From positions 62,001 to 126,000 of the forward strand of contig PHCC01000023.1 in NCBI GenBank assembly GCA_002842215.1: a DNA stretch of 64,000 nucleotides, given 5' to 3'. The notes under the pieces were generated by a model that saw only the letters and a list, made by a program, of their open reading frames with translations, did no database searches and had not been told where the DNA came from. Shown one piece after another: positions 16,206 through 25,323 of this stretch. The position numbers and the translations under genes were made by a program. Every line of letters begins with the position of its first letter. The first letter of the stretch is position 1. This DNA comes from Betaproteobacteria bacterium HGW-Betaproteobacteria-9. GTDB taxonomy: Bacteria; Pseudomonadota; Gammaproteobacteria; Burkholderiales; Burkholderiaceae_C.

Positions 16206-17159
16206 ATGCGTATTTCAAACAGAAAGAGAATCCTGATCACGGGAGGCGCTGGCTTCCTGGGTTCACACCTCTGTGAGCGCCTGCTGGCCGAAGGCAACGA
16301 TGTGCTGTGCCTCGACAACTTTTACAGCGGCACAAGAGATAACGTTGCCCACCTCTTGGGCCATCCGCATTTCGAGTTGATGCGCCACGACGTGACCTTC
16401 CCGCTGTACGTGGAGGTCGACGAGATCTACAACCTGGCCTGCCCCGCCTCGCCGGTCCACTACCAGAGGGACCCGGTGCAGACCACCAAGACCAACGTGC
16501 ACGGCGCCATCAACATGCTGGGCCTGGCCAAGCGCACGAAGGCCAAGATCTTCCAGGCCTCCACCAGCGAGGTCTACGGCGATCCCGAACTGCATCCTCA
16601 GCCCGAGAGCTATTGGGGTAGGGTCAATCCGATCGGCATCCGGTCTTGCTATGACGAAGGCAAGCGCTGCGCTGAAACCCTGTTCTTCGACTACCAACGA
16701 CAGCATCAGGTCAAGATCAAGGTTGCCCGGATCTTCAACACCTACGGCCCGCGCATGCACCCTGGCGACGGCCGCGTGGTCAGCAACTTCATCGTGCAGG
16801 CCCTGCGCGGCGAGGACCTCACGATCTACGGCGACGGCTCGCAGACGCGCAGTTTCTGCTTTGTCGACGACCTGATAGAGGGCCTTGTCCGCCTGATGTC
16901 CAGCGGTGACGAGGTGACCGGCCCGATCAACCTGGGCAACCCAAAAGAGTTCACCATTCGTCAACTGGCCGAGACGGCGCTGCGCCTGGTTGGCGGCCAG
17001 TCCAAGCTGGTCTACAAGCCGCTGCCCTCGGACGACCCCAGGCAGCGCCAGCCCGACATCTCGCTGGCCAAAGCTGTGCTGAACTGGCAGCCTCAGGTGC
17101 AGCTGGAGCAAGGACTGGACAAGACCATCGACTATTTCCGCAGACTCTTGCAAGCGTGA
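16206..17159 (+). CDS. NAD-dependent epimerase/UDP-glucuronate decarboxylase-like (UDP-xylose synthase type)
   Basis: The 317-residue SDR protein has the NAD motif [10 protein letters not shown], the catalytic Ser/Thr segment [10 protein letters not shown] and YDEGK (the YxxxK pair). The ends [21 protein letters not shown] and [15 protein letters not shown] are characteristic of the UDP-glucuronate decarboxylase/UDP-xylose synthase branch. It would supply a UDP-pentose for surface glycan. It stands alone, without adjacent glycosyltransferases. ATG 16206 is preferred, though ATG 16182 in frame is possible. Confidence 0.85.
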   Translation: MRISNRKRILITGGAGFLGSHLCERLLAEGNDVLCLDNFYSGTRDNVAHLLGHPHFELMRHDVTFPLYVEVDEIYNLACPASPVHYQRDPVQTTKTNVHGAINMLGLAKRTKAKIFQASTSEVYGDPELHPQPESYWGRVNPIGIRSCYDEGKRCAETLFFDYQRQHQVKIKVARIFNTYGPRMHPGDGRVVSNFIVQALRGEDLTIYGDGSQTRSFCFVDDLIEGLVRLMSSGDEVTGPINLGNPKEFTIRQLAETALRLVGGQSKLVYKPLPSDDPRQRQPDISLAKAVLNWQPQVQLEQGLDKTIDYFRRLLQA

Positions 17160-17186
17160 ACTGGGCATGGTCTGGCGTCCACCGCT

Positions 17187-18710
17187 TCAGACCCGTTCCC
17201 GCAACTCTGTCTTCAACACCTTGCCGTAGTTGTTCTTTGGCAGCGCGTCCACGATCTCGTAGCGTTTGGGCCGCTTGAAGCGGGCGATGTGGTCGAGGCA
17301 GAAGGCATCCAACGCCGCTGAGTCGAGCGCCGCCCCCGGCTGCGGCACGACGAAAGCCACCACGATCTCGCCCCACTCGTGGTCGGGCGCGCCGACCACG
17401 GCGACTTCGGCCACACCGGGCGCGTGCAGCAGCACCTCTTCCACCTCGCGCGGGTAGATGTTGCTGCCGCCGCTGATGATGAGGTCCTTGCTGCGGTCTT
17501 TGAGGGTCAAAAAACCGTCGGCGTCGAGCGCGCCCATGTCGCCGGTCCAGAGCCAGCCGTCTCTGATGGCGGCGGCGGTGGCTTCGGGGTTGCGCCAGTA
17601 GCCGGCCATGACGCTGTCGCCCTGAATCAGCACTTCGCCCACCTCGCCCGGCGGCAGCGGCTGGCCGTCCGGCCCCGCGACGCGGATGCGCACGGGCGTC
17701 TGCGCCACGCCCACGGAGGCGAGGCGTTCGGCGTGGCGCGGGTGGCTGGCGTCGGCCAGGTGCGCGCGGCTGAGCGCGGTGCCGACCATGGGACTTTCGC
17801 CCTGGCCGTAGATCTGCACGAAGCGCGGGCCCATCACGCGCAGAGCGCGCTGGATGTCGGCCGCGTACATGGGCGCGCCGCCGTAGACGATGGTCTTGAA
17901 GCTTTCGCCGCACTGCGCGGGCGTGAGGCCCTGCGCCTCGGCTTCGTCCACGATGCGTTTGACGATGGTGGGCGCGGCGAACAACGAGAGCGGGCCGAGC
18001 TGGCGGCCGAGCGCGAACAACTCGGTGGCGTCAAAGCCGCCCGAGGCCGGCACCACGTGGCGCGCGCCGGCCATGAGGTGCGGAAGGGCGTAGATGCCGG
18101 CGCCGTGCGACATGGGCGCGGCGTAGGCGATGGCGTCGCCGGCGTCAACGGGGTCCACGTCGTTGAAGTAGGTGAGCCCCATGGTCATCAAGTTGCGGTG
18201 CGTGAGCATCACGCCCTTGGGCCGACCGGTGGTGCCGCTGGTGTAGAACAGCCAGGCGGTGTCGGTGGCGGCGCGTTCGGTGATGGTGGGCAAGCCGGCG
18301 CCAGCTTCCATCCAGTCGGTGCAGGCGGCGGATTCGGCGTCCATCACGCCGTCCAGTCCCGTGAGCGCGGCGGGATCGGGCGCGACGTCGGCAGTCACGA
18401 AGGCCCAGCGCGCGGCCGAGTTCTCCACGATCCACTGCACCTCTTTCAGGTGCAGCTTGGCGTTGACCGGCACCACCACCAGCCCGGCCCACCAGACGCC
18501 GAACATCAGCTCCAGGTAGCGCGGGTGGTTGCGCATAAAGATCACGACGCGGTCGCCGGGTGCCAGGCCGGCAGCTCGCAGGTGAGCGCCCACTCGCGCG
18601 GCGCGGTTTGCCCAGTCGCCATGGGTGCCCACGCACCGGGTGCCGCTGAAGATCGCGGGCCGCGCGGGGTGTTGAAGCGCTGCGCGTTCGAGCAGGTGGG
18701 CGAGGTTCAT
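17187..18710 (-). CDS. Class I adenylate-forming acyl-CoA ligase
   Basis: The 507-residue enzyme has the AMP-binding P-loop YTSGTTGRPKGVMLTH, the YGQGE motif, WLWTGDMGALDADGFLTLKDRSKDLI, and the C-terminal catalytic lysine in PKNNYGKVLKTEL. It would activate a carboxylic acid to acyl-AMP and then the CoA thioester. The subfamily resembles medium/long-chain or aryl acid CoA ligases; substrate cannot be fixed from sequence. It is single and convergent with the epimerase gene, with 27 bp between stops. Confidence 0.9.
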   Translation of the reverse strand: MNLAHLLERAALQHPARPAIFSGTRCVGTHGDWANRAARVGAHLRAAGLAPGDRVVIFMRNHPRYLELMFGVWWAGLVVVPVNAKLHLKEVQWIVENSAARWAFVTADVAPDPAALTGLDGVMDAESAACTDWMEAGAGLPTITERAATDTAWLFYTSGTTGRPKGVMLTHRNLMTMGLTYFNDVDPVDAGDAIAYAAPMSHGAGIYALPHLMAGARHVVPASGGFDATELFALGRQLGPLSLFAAPTIVKRIVDEAEAQGLTPAQCGESFKTIVYGGAPMYAADIQRALRVMGPRFVQIYGQGESPMVGTALSRAHLADASHPRHAERLASVGVAQTPVRIRVAGPDGQPLPPGEVGEVLIQGDSVMAGYWRNPEATAAAIRDGWLWTGDMGALDADGFLTLKDRSKDLIISGGSNIYPREVEEVLLHAPGVAEVAVVGAPDHEWGEIVVAFVVPQPGAALDSAALDAFCLDHIARFKRPKRYEIVDALPKNNYGKVLKTELRERV

Positions 18711-18828
18711 GGTTGCTGTCTCCGGATGTCGTTATTGGGGGTCGCTGGGGAATCATTTTCACCGCTGAAGCAGCCGGCAAAGAAGGGTGTCAGGCAGCAA
18801 CAGGGGGAGCTGGCTTACAGTGGCTCGC

Positions 18829-20406
18829 ATGAACGACGCGCTGCCGCCCCTGATCACCGCCCTGCTGGAGCCAGCGCGGTACGCCGGCGTGCAGCCGCAG
18901 CCGGTGGAGCGCGTGGAGCTGCTGGAAACGCACGGCGCCTGGGTGCTGCTGGCGGGTGAGTTCGCCTACAAGATCAAGAAGCCGGTGCGTTTTCCCTTCA
19001 TGGATTTCAGCACCCTGGCCCTGCGCCGCCAGTCGTGCGAGACCGAGATCCGGGTGAACCGGCGTTTCCAGAACCTCGACCGGCCCGCCACGCAGCTCTA
19101 CCTGGGCGTGTTGCCCATCGTGGGCACGCCCGAGGCGCCGCGCTGGGGCGGGCCCGGCAAGGCCGACGCGGCGCAGGCGATCGAGTTCGCGGTGCAGATG
19201 CGCCGCTTTGACGAGGCGGCCCGGCTGGACCACCTGTGCGAGCGCGGCGCGCTGACGCCCGAACACATGAGCGGGCTGGCGCGGCGCATGGCGGCGTTTC
19301 AGGTCCGGGCCGCCGTGGCCGGCAACGGCGACCCCTGGGGCCACCCGACCGCGACCATGCGCTGGCCGCGCGACAACTTCAGCACCCTGCGCACGGCCTT
19401 GACCGACCCCGCCGACGCCGCCCTGGTGCGCGAACTGAGCGACTGGACCGAGCAGCGCTTCAACGCCATCGAACCGCTGCTGTCCCGGCGCCGGCAGAAG
19501 GGCCGCGTGCGCGAGGGGCATGGCGATCTGCACCTGGCCAACCTGGTGCTGATCGAAGACGAGGTCTTGCCCTTCGACGCCATCGAGTTCAACGACGGCT
19601 TGCGCTGGATCGATGTGGCCAATGACATGGCCTTTGCCTGGATGGACCTGCTGGCCCACGGCCGCACCGGCCTGGCCAACGTGCTGCTGAGCGCCTGGCT
19701 CGATGCGAGCGGCGATGTGTCTTCGCACACCGTGTGGACCTTCTTCGCCAGCTACCGCGCCGGGGTGCGCGCCAAGGTGGCGGCGATACGACTGGGGCAG
19801 CTGGGGGGTGCCAGCGCCTCACCCGAAGCCGACGCGAGCCTGGCCGAAGCCCGGCGCTACCTGGCGCTGGCGCGCGACATCGCCCACCCGCCCGCACCGC
19901 AACTGCTCATCACGCACGGCCTCTCGGGCAGCGGCAAAACCTGGGCCTCCAGCCACTGGCTCGCCGCCGAAACCAGCGGGCGCGCGATCCGCCTGCGCTC
20001 CGACGTGGAGCGCAAGCGCCTGCACGGCATGAGCGCGCTCGCGGCCAGCGGCTCGGGTCTGAACGCTGGGCTCTACAGCCCGCAGGCACACGGCGACACC
20101 TACGGCTCGCTGCTGTCGCGCGCGCGCATGCTGCTCGCCGATGGCTGGACGGTGCTGGTGGATGCGGCCTTTCTGCGCGCGGCCGAACGCGCCGATTTCG
20201 CAGCACTGGCGCAGAGTGCGGGTGTGCCGTTTCACATCCTCGCCTGCGAGGCACCGGTGGACGTGCTGCGCGCGCGCATCACCGAGCGACAGGCGCGCGG
20301 CGCCGATGCGTCGGAAGCCACCGTGGCGGTGCTGGAACAGCAGCTGGGCTGGCTGGAGCCGCTGTCGGACGCCGAGCGGGCGCAGGCCCTGCCCGCCGCC
20401 AGCTGA
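18829..20406 (+). CDS. Two-domain kinase: aminoglycoside-phosphotransferase-like plus P-loop kinase
   Basis: The 525-residue protein has an N-terminal protein-kinase-like domain with the Brenner motif GHGDLHLANLVL and metal-binding FDAIEFND, and a C-terminal P-loop domain starting at about residue 360 (THGLSGSGKTWASS). This COG2187/COG0645-type fusion is widespread in proteobacteria and its substrate is unknown. ATG 18829 is used because an upstream in-frame ATG (18787) adds residues not expected in the family. It is divergent from the acyl-CoA ligase. Confidence 0.85.
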   Translation: MNDALPPLITALLEPARYAGVQPQPVERVELLETHGAWVLLAGEFAYKIKKPVRFPFMDFSTLALRRQSCETEIRVNRRFQNLDRPATQLYLGVLPIVGTPEAPRWGGPGKADAAQAIEFAVQMRRFDEAARLDHLCERGALTPEHMSGLARRMAAFQVRAAVAGNGDPWGHPTATMRWPRDNFSTLRTALTDPADAALVRELSDWTEQRFNAIEPLLSRRRQKGRVREGHGDLHLANLVLIEDEVLPFDAIEFNDGLRWIDVANDMAFAWMDLLAHGRTGLANVLLSAWLDASGDVSSHTVWTFFASYRAGVRAKVAAIRLGQLGGASASPEADASLAEARRYLALARDIAHPPAPQLLITHGLSGSGKTWASSHWLAAETSGRAIRLRSDVERKRLHGMSALAASGSGLNAGLYSPQAHGDTYGSLLSRARMLLADGWTVLVDAAFLRAAERADFAALAQSAGVPFHILACEAPVDVLRARITERQARGADASEATVAVLEQQLGWLEPLSDAERAQALPAAS

Positions 20407-20421
20407 AGCGCTGCCGCTGGT

Positions 20422-21732
20422 TCAGCGGCCGAAGATGCCGCGCAGGATGCTGCCGGCCGCGCCGGGCAGACCCGAGGGCTTTTCTGCCTGCTCCTCGGCG
20501 GGAGCGCTGTCGCTGTTGCTCTCGCTGCCGCCGGCCATGCCCCCCATGTCCATGCCCAGCATGGCCATGGTCTGGCTCTTGGTGCGCACACGCACCGTCC
20601 ATTCCGGCTGCCAGGACTTGGGCGCATTGGCCGGACGCGCCGGGTGGCTCAAATGGCTCTCGGGGCCGTAGGCGATCATGCGCAACATGGCGCCGCCCGC
20701 CTCGCCCCCCGGGCTGGCAAAGATGCCTTGCGGCACAGCGCACTCGGTGGTGCCCGGCGACAGCAACACCTTGTCTTTCACCCACTTGGCGCTGGTGCTT
20801 TCGGTGAGGTAGTCGAACAGGCCGAGCCCGGCATCGCCGTTGTCGGCGCTGGACCAGAGCACCATGTCCTGCCCCACCGCGCCCATGGCGTGCAGGTGGT
20901 AGGCGTGGGCACGCGGCACGGTCAGCCAGCTCAGCTGGATGCTCTCCGTGAGCGGCCCCTGGCTCTGCAGGCGGATGGCGGACATGAGGTCCTGCCGCTC
21001 GCCCAGCTGGAAGCGCATGGACTCGGGCACGCCTTCGCCGAGCACCTGGTGTTCACCCACCAGCGAGGTGTCGGCCTTCGGGTTCACGGAGTTCTTCTCG
21101 TTGGGGTAGAGCGCGTGCTGCGCGCCCACCTTGGCAGCGCGCTCGGGCGCGTGCCGCCCGGCCAGCACCGGCGCCCATTGCGCCGGGTTGCTGGCGAGGT
21201 TGATCACCTTGGGCTGGCCGGGGCGCACTTTCTCACCACAACCCCAGTACACCAGCAGACGGCCCTTGACTTCGGGCACCTCGCCGGGAGCGCTGTCACC
21301 CGGCTCCTTGAAACTCGGGCTGGGCGGCACCAGCGGCAGCTGCTCGCCCATGCCCATGGTCGGCGGGATCGCGAGCGCCGCCTCGGTGCCGGGTTTGCGC
21401 GGGTTGTAGAGCGCGAGATCGATCACGCGGTTGGGCGGGAAGGCGCCGGTCAGGCTGGGTCCGCTGCCCTGCTGGATAAAACGGCCGCTGGCGTGGCCGT
21501 AGGTCTGCGAGCCGCCACCGCCACGACCGCCGCCGAAGAGCCCGCCGATCATGCCGCCAACACCGCCCTGCATCATCTCGGGCATGCCGGTCATGGTGGA
21601 GGTGGACAGGTCAACCCAGAGTTGCGTGGGCGCCGTCTGCGCCTGCGCCACCACAGGCGCCAGCGCCAGCGTGGCGGCCGCCGCCAGGGGTTGAAGGACT
21701 TGAACGGCGTGCTTCGAAAAACGGTGCGTCAT
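20422..21732 (-). CDS. Exported glycine/methionine-rich protein of unknown function
   Basis: The 436-residue protein has a cleavable signal peptide (residues 1-32, ending VVAQAQT). It then has a low-complexity Gly/Met stretch around residues 48-75 and a long mature region with several conserved-looking blocks (GRLLVYWGCGEKVRPGQPKV, RAHAYHLHAMGAVG). The C-terminus has another Met/Gly run (TMAMLGMDMGGMAGG) and an Ala/Glu-rich tail. Cys in YWGCGE and the Met clusters might bind metal, but this is speculation. A GGAGG site precedes ATG 21732. I do not recognise the family. Confidence 0.6.
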   Translation of the reverse strand: MTHRFSKHAVQVLQPLAAAATLALAPVVAQAQTAPTQLWVDLSTSTMTGMPEMMQGGVGGMIGGLFGGGRGGGGSQTYGHASGRFIQQGSGPSLTGAFPPNRVIDLALYNPRKPGTEAALAIPPTMGMGEQLPLVPPSPSFKEPGDSAPGEVPEVKGRLLVYWGCGEKVRPGQPKVINLASNPAQWAPVLAGRHAPERAAKVGAQHALYPNEKNSVNPKADTSLVGEHQVLGEGVPESMRFQLGERQDLMSAIRLQSQGPLTESIQLSWLTVPRAHAYHLHAMGAVGQDMVLWSSADNGDAGLGLFDYLTESTSAKWVKDKVLLSPGTTECAVPQGIFASPGGEAGGAMLRMIAYGPESHLSHPARPANAPKSWQPEWTVRVRTKSQTMAMLGMDMGGMAGGSESNSDSAPAEEQAEKPSGLPGAAGSILRGIFGR

Positions 21733-21935
21733 GGTGTTCCTCCAGTGTGCTGGCTCCCAGCCGAACCATGATACGCCGGGCACCTGACGCCTCCAAGGCG
21801 GTTCCGCGCGGCGCCATCCTCCGGTTGGGGCATCAGAAATTTCAAACCCCGCTGTCCCGCTTTCACAAGCCTTTTCCGGTCGGCCTCGCTAACATCGCGG
21901 GCAGTTCACCCCTCGACACCCCCGGAGACAAACCC

Positions 21936-23090
21936 ATGACCGTGATCACCACCATCGAAGACCTGCGCGTCCTGGCCAAGAAACGCGTGCCGCGCATGTT
22001 CTACGACTACGCCGATTCCGGCTCCTGGACCGAGAGCACCTACCGCGCCAACAGCGACGACTTCCAGAAGATCAAGCTGCGCCAGCGCGTGGCGGTGAAC
22101 ATGGAGAACCGCACGACCGCCACCACCATGGTGGGCCAGGCCGTGAAGATGCCGGTGTGCATCGCGCCGGTGGGGCTGACGGGCATGCAGAGCGCCGATG
22201 GCGAGATCAAGGCGGCGAAGGCCTGCGAAAGGTTCGGCATCCCGTTCACGCTGTCGACCATGAGCATCTGCTCGATCGAAGACGTGGCCGAACACACCAC
22301 CGCGCCGTTCTGGTTCCAGCTCTACATGATGCGCGACCGCGAGGCCATGGCCCGCATGATCGAACGCTGCAAGGTGGCCAAGTGCAGCGCGCTGGTGCTC
22401 ACGCTCGACCTGCAGGTGATCGGCCAGCGCCACAAGGATCTGAAGAACAAGATGCGCGCCTCGGTGATCCCGTCGCTGGGCAACATCGTCAACATCGCGA
22501 CCAAGCCGCGCTGGGTGCTGGGCATGATGGGCACGCGCCGCCACACCTTCCGCAACCTGGTGGGCCATGTGAAGGGCGTGAGCGACATGAGCTCACTCGC
22601 CTCGTGGACCAACGAGCAGTTCGACCCGACGCTGAACTGGGCCGACGTGGCCTGGGTGAAGCAGCAATGGGGTGGCAAGCTGATCCTCAAAGGCATCATG
22701 GACGTGGAAGACGCGAAGCTCGCGGTGGCCAGCGGGGCCGATGCCATCGTGGTCAGCAACCACGGCGGCCGCCAGCTCGACGGCGCGCCGAGCAGCATCG
22801 AAGCCCTGCCCGCCATCGTGGCGGCGGTGGGCGACCAGATCGAGGTCTGGATGGACGGCGGCATCCGCAGCGGGCAAGACGTGCTCAAGGCCTGGGCGCT
22901 GGGCGCACGCGGCACCATGATCGGCCGCGCCATGGTCTACGGCCTGGGTGCGATGGGTGAAGCAGGCGTGTTGAAAGCGCTGGAGATCATCCACAAGGAA
23001 CTCGACATCACCATGGCCTTCTGCGGTCACACCAACATCCAGAACGTGGACCAGAGCATCCTGCTGCCCGGAACGTTTCCCAAGGCCTGA
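21936..23090 (+). CDS. lldD: FMN-dependent alpha-hydroxy-acid dehydrogenase (L-lactate dehydrogenase)
   Basis: The 384-residue TIM-barrel enzyme shows the family's substrate Tyr/Arg positions and the active-site histidine motif SNHGGRQLDGAPSS. The FMN-phosphate motif is DGGIRSGQDVLKAWALGA and then GTMIGRAMVYGL. It oxidises L-lactate (or a related 2-hydroxy acid) to the keto acid and feeds electrons to the quinone pool at the membrane. The length matches LldD. No lldP/lldR neighbours are present. The ribosome site GGAGA precedes ATG 21936. Confidence 0.9.
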   Translation: MTVITTIEDLRVLAKKRVPRMFYDYADSGSWTESTYRANSDDFQKIKLRQRVAVNMENRTTATTMVGQAVKMPVCIAPVGLTGMQSADGEIKAAKACERFGIPFTLSTMSICSIEDVAEHTTAPFWFQLYMMRDREAMARMIERCKVAKCSALVLTLDLQVIGQRHKDLKNKMRASVIPSLGNIVNIATKPRWVLGMMGTRRHTFRNLVGHVKGVSDMSSLASWTNEQFDPTLNWADVAWVKQQWGGKLILKGIMDVEDAKLAVASGADAIVVSNHGGRQLDGAPSSIEALPAIVAAVGDQIEVWMDGGIRSGQDVLKAWALGARGTMIGRAMVYGLGAMGEAGVLKALEIIHKELDITMAFCGHTNIQNVDQSILLPGTFPKA

Positions 23091-23140
23091 CGCAACCTCA
23101 ACGCTTCAGCCGAAGCAAAGGGCTTGACCCGAAACGCGGT

Positions 23141-23297
23141 GGAACCGGCTTTGCCGGGCCACTCGCGGTGCCCCTTGAGGGGCGGAGCGGTTACGCGCAG
23201 CGAACAAGCGACGGGGGTGGACTCAGCCTCAACCGGCTCCGCCGGGCCACTCGCGTTGCCCCCTTGAGGGGGTCGCGCGAAGCGCGGCGGGGGTGGG
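23141..23297. repeat. Intergenic repeat, two tandem copies (A degenerate, B full)
   Basis: Copy B (23231-23297) carries the blocks ACCGGCTCCGCCGGG, TTGCCCCCTTGAGGGGG and TCGCGCGAAGCGCGGC and ends about 4 bp before the stop of the BLUF gene. Copy A (23141-23220) is a diverged version just upstream. The blocks form three consecutive hairpins in either strand's RNA. Read from the BLUF gene it is a structured 3' UTR; it also separates two convergent genes. Confidence 0.85.
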
Positions 23298-23301
23298 TCA
23301 A

Positions 23302-24306
23302 TCACTCCAGCGCGTTCAGCGCTGGCAGCAAGGCCGCCCAGTAGTCCTCCAGATCGGGCTTTCCCGTGCGGGTGCGGGCCGCGCACCAGGCCAGCCCCTG
23401 ACGCTCGACCTGTTCCATCAGATCGTTGGTCAGTTCCGCTTGCGTTCCCAGCCCCACGATGGTCGGCAAATGATGCACCTGGCGGCAGGCCGCGAGCACC
23501 CGATCAACGATGCGCTGGTTGGCGGCCGCATCCTGGTCGAGCAGCACCACCACCGCCGTGTAGTCGGGCAGAAAAGCGTGTGTCATGCCCATGGCCAGTC
23601 CCTTGCGGGCGTTCGCGATCAGCCGCAGCCCCTGCCGACCGTGGGCAGGCAGGTCGAGGTAGTCGCTCTCCACGTCGGGGGCATCGTCGGCGGCGCCAGC
23701 GAAGCGGCGCCGCACCAGGGGCTGCCGCTGCGCGCCCGCCAGCCAGGTGATCAGGTCGAACGCCCGGGCGCCTCGCGCCGACAGCAGCATGATTCGGGGG
23801 TACTGGCCCAAGGGTGTCGGCATGGCGGCCACGGCCGGTGAGCAGAGCGCCAGCCACACGCTGGCCGGGTCCACCACCTGGCCCGACTCGAACCGGTCCA
23901 GCTGCTCGAACACACGCAGGCCAAAGGCATCGGGCCGTTCGGGCGTCTGCACGATGGAGCCGATCCAGGGGCGGAACAGCCGGGGCCGTCCCACGCTGCG
24001 GTGAATCACCTTGATCCCCTGATGCCGTGGATCCTGGGCCACGCGTTGCAACAGCGCCTGGATCGCGCCCTCCGGTCCTTCCATCCATTCGACGAACCAG
24101 CCGCTCATGTACAGCAGCGCCACACGAATGCCCTGAGGCCCGTTGTGCGCCAAGGCATGGTCACGAATGCGGCGCATCTCGTCCAGCACCGCCTCCTGCA
24201 CCAGACACACACTGGCGTACACCAGACGGCCAACGGGCAGCGTGGGCACCTCTGACCCGCTGTCGGGCCAGTCGGTGATGGTTTGGTCGGATTCGTGGAT
24301 GGACAT
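23302..24306 (-). CDS. BLUF-domain protein with substituted photocycle glutamine
   Basis: The 334-residue protein has a BLUF domain at residues 26-125: Y30 (LVYAS), N55 (AHNGPQGI), and YMSGWFVEWMEGPEG where BLUF proteins normally have F-x-Q. The glutamine that switches hydrogen bonding with the flavin is Glu here (E73), so light sensing by the usual mechanism is unlikely. Residues 150-334 form a second alpha/beta domain (RIMLLSARGARAFDLITWLAG, DYTAVVVLLDQ) that I do not recognise. ATG 24306 lacks an obvious ribosome site. The gene is divergent from an RskA-like gene across 119 bp. Confidence 0.7.
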   Translation of the reverse strand: MSIHESDQTITDWPDSGSEVPTLPVGRLVYASVCLVQEAVLDEMRRIRDHALAHNGPQGIRVALLYMSGWFVEWMEGPEGAIQALLQRVAQDPRHQGIKVIHRSVGRPRLFRPWIGSIVQTPERPDAFGLRVFEQLDRFESGQVVDPASVWLALCSPAVAAMPTPLGQYPRIMLLSARGARAFDLITWLAGAQRQPLVRRRFAGAADDAPDVESDYLDLPAHGRQGLRLIANARKGLAMGMTHAFLPDYTAVVVLLDQDAAANQRIVDRVLAACRQVHHLPTIVGLGTQAELTNDLMEQVERQGLAWCAARTRTGKPDLEDYWAALLPALNALE

Positions 24307-24425
24307 CGCAGCGAAGTCGTCTGACGTGGGGGTGCGTGGGAGAATGCGCCGTGCCTGAAGCTCCCGAAAAGGGGCCGATGGTAATCCCACTTCACCTGAA
24401 TGGGTAAAAGAAAATCGCTACCGCC

Positions 24426-24944
24426 ATGACATCCATCAACTTCACCGAAATTTCCGATCGCCGCGTCAGCCCCTGGTGGCGCGCACTGGCCATTTTTTTG
24501 CTGCTCGTGCTGCTGATCGGCTGGGCTGCCCACAGCAGCTTGATGACGCAGCTGCAGGCGCAGATCCAGCACGCCCAGGCCCGGCTGGTCGAGGTGCCGC
24601 AGATCCGCCAGGTGGCCCTGTTGCAGGACAACCAGCAAAAGCCCGCCATGCTCGCCACCTACAACCCCAAGGAGGGCGCGCTGCTGCTGCAGCGGCTCAA
24701 CGACGTGAAGGAAGGCCGTGAAGACAGCATGCAGGTCTGGGCCATCACGGGCGATGCCGCACCGCGTTCGCTCGGTGTGATCGAGAGCAAATACAAGACG
24801 CTGCAGATGCCGGTGAAAGAGGCCGATCTGCAGGGTGTGACCGAGCTGGCCGTCAGCGCCGAGAACAAAGGCGGCGTGCCCGCCGGCACCGGCCCCAGCC
24901 TGCCCTGGCTGTTCAAGGGCTGGCTGGTGGTGAAGTCGATCTGA
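24426..24944 (+). CDS. RskA-type anti-sigma C-terminal domain protein, orphan
   Basis: The 172-residue protein has one transmembrane helix (residues 20-36) and then a periplasmic RskA-like domain. It is a clear paralogue of the C-terminal half of the anti-sigma factor at 38088-38867: both share AVLxDxxxxxxMLxTxxPKxGxLxLQR, APRSLGV, and a final KGGVPxxTGP with LFKG. It lacks the N-terminal zinc/anti-sigma part and no sigma gene lies beside it, so it either partners a distant sigma system or senses something on its own. The next gene follows after 8 bp. Confidence 0.7.
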   Translation: MTSINFTEISDRRVSPWWRALAIFLLLVLLIGWAAHSSLMTQLQAQIQHAQARLVEVPQIRQVALLQDNQQKPAMLATYNPKEGALLLQRLNDVKEGREDSMQVWAITGDAAPRSLGVIESKYKTLQMPVKEADLQGVTELAVSAENKGGVPAGTGPSLPWLFKGWLVVKSI

Positions 24945-24952
24945 TCCACCCC

Positions 24953-25198
24953 TTGGCCAAACGCTTCCCCGTCAACCCGCCCCACCCGGAGCGCAACTGC
25001 TGGGGTTGCGACCGTTTTTGCGCCGCCGATGCCCTGCTGTGCGGCAACGGCTCGGAGCGCACCCAACACCCGATCGAGACCTTTGGCCCGGGTTGGGAAA
25101 ACTGGTCAGGCATTCCCGGGGAGAAGGATGGCGACACGGTGGAGGCAGAGACGCCTGCCACCGATGCAGACCCCACCGAAGCGGGACCCGTCGCTTGA
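24953..25198 (+). CDS. DUF3079 protein, short and cysteine-rich
   Basis: The 81-residue protein matches DUF3079: AKRFPVNPPHPERNCWGCDRFC, then AADALLCGNGSERTQHP and a conserved FGPGW. Three to four cysteines (NCWGCDRFC, LLCGNGS) suggest a metal site. Translation probably starts at the TTG at 24953, since homologues begin MAKxFP, coupled to the previous gene 8 bp upstream. The C-terminal tail is Ala/Glu/Asp-rich. Function unknown. Confidence 0.7.
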   Translation: MAKRFPVNPPHPERNCWGCDRFCAADALLCGNGSERTQHPIETFGPGWENWSGIPGEKDGDTVEAETPATDADPTEAGPVA

Positions 25199-25254
25199 AG
25201 GGGCGCAGCCCAGGGCATCTCCGGGGCGCAGTGCCCGAGCCAAGAACCCTTTGG

Positions 25255-25321
25255 TCCCGGCTTTGCCGGGCCGCGTCGGGTTGCCCCCTTTGAGGGGGTC
25301 GCGCGAAGCGCGGCGGGGGTG
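25255..25321. repeat. Intergenic repeat copy C
   Basis: CCGGCTTTGCCGGG, TTGCCCCCTTTGAGGGGG and TCGCGCGAAGCGCGGC in the same order as copy B, ending 2 bp from the stop codon (25324) of the reverse-strand SIMPL gene. It separates convergent genes. Confidence 0.85.
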
Positions 25322-25323
25322 AC

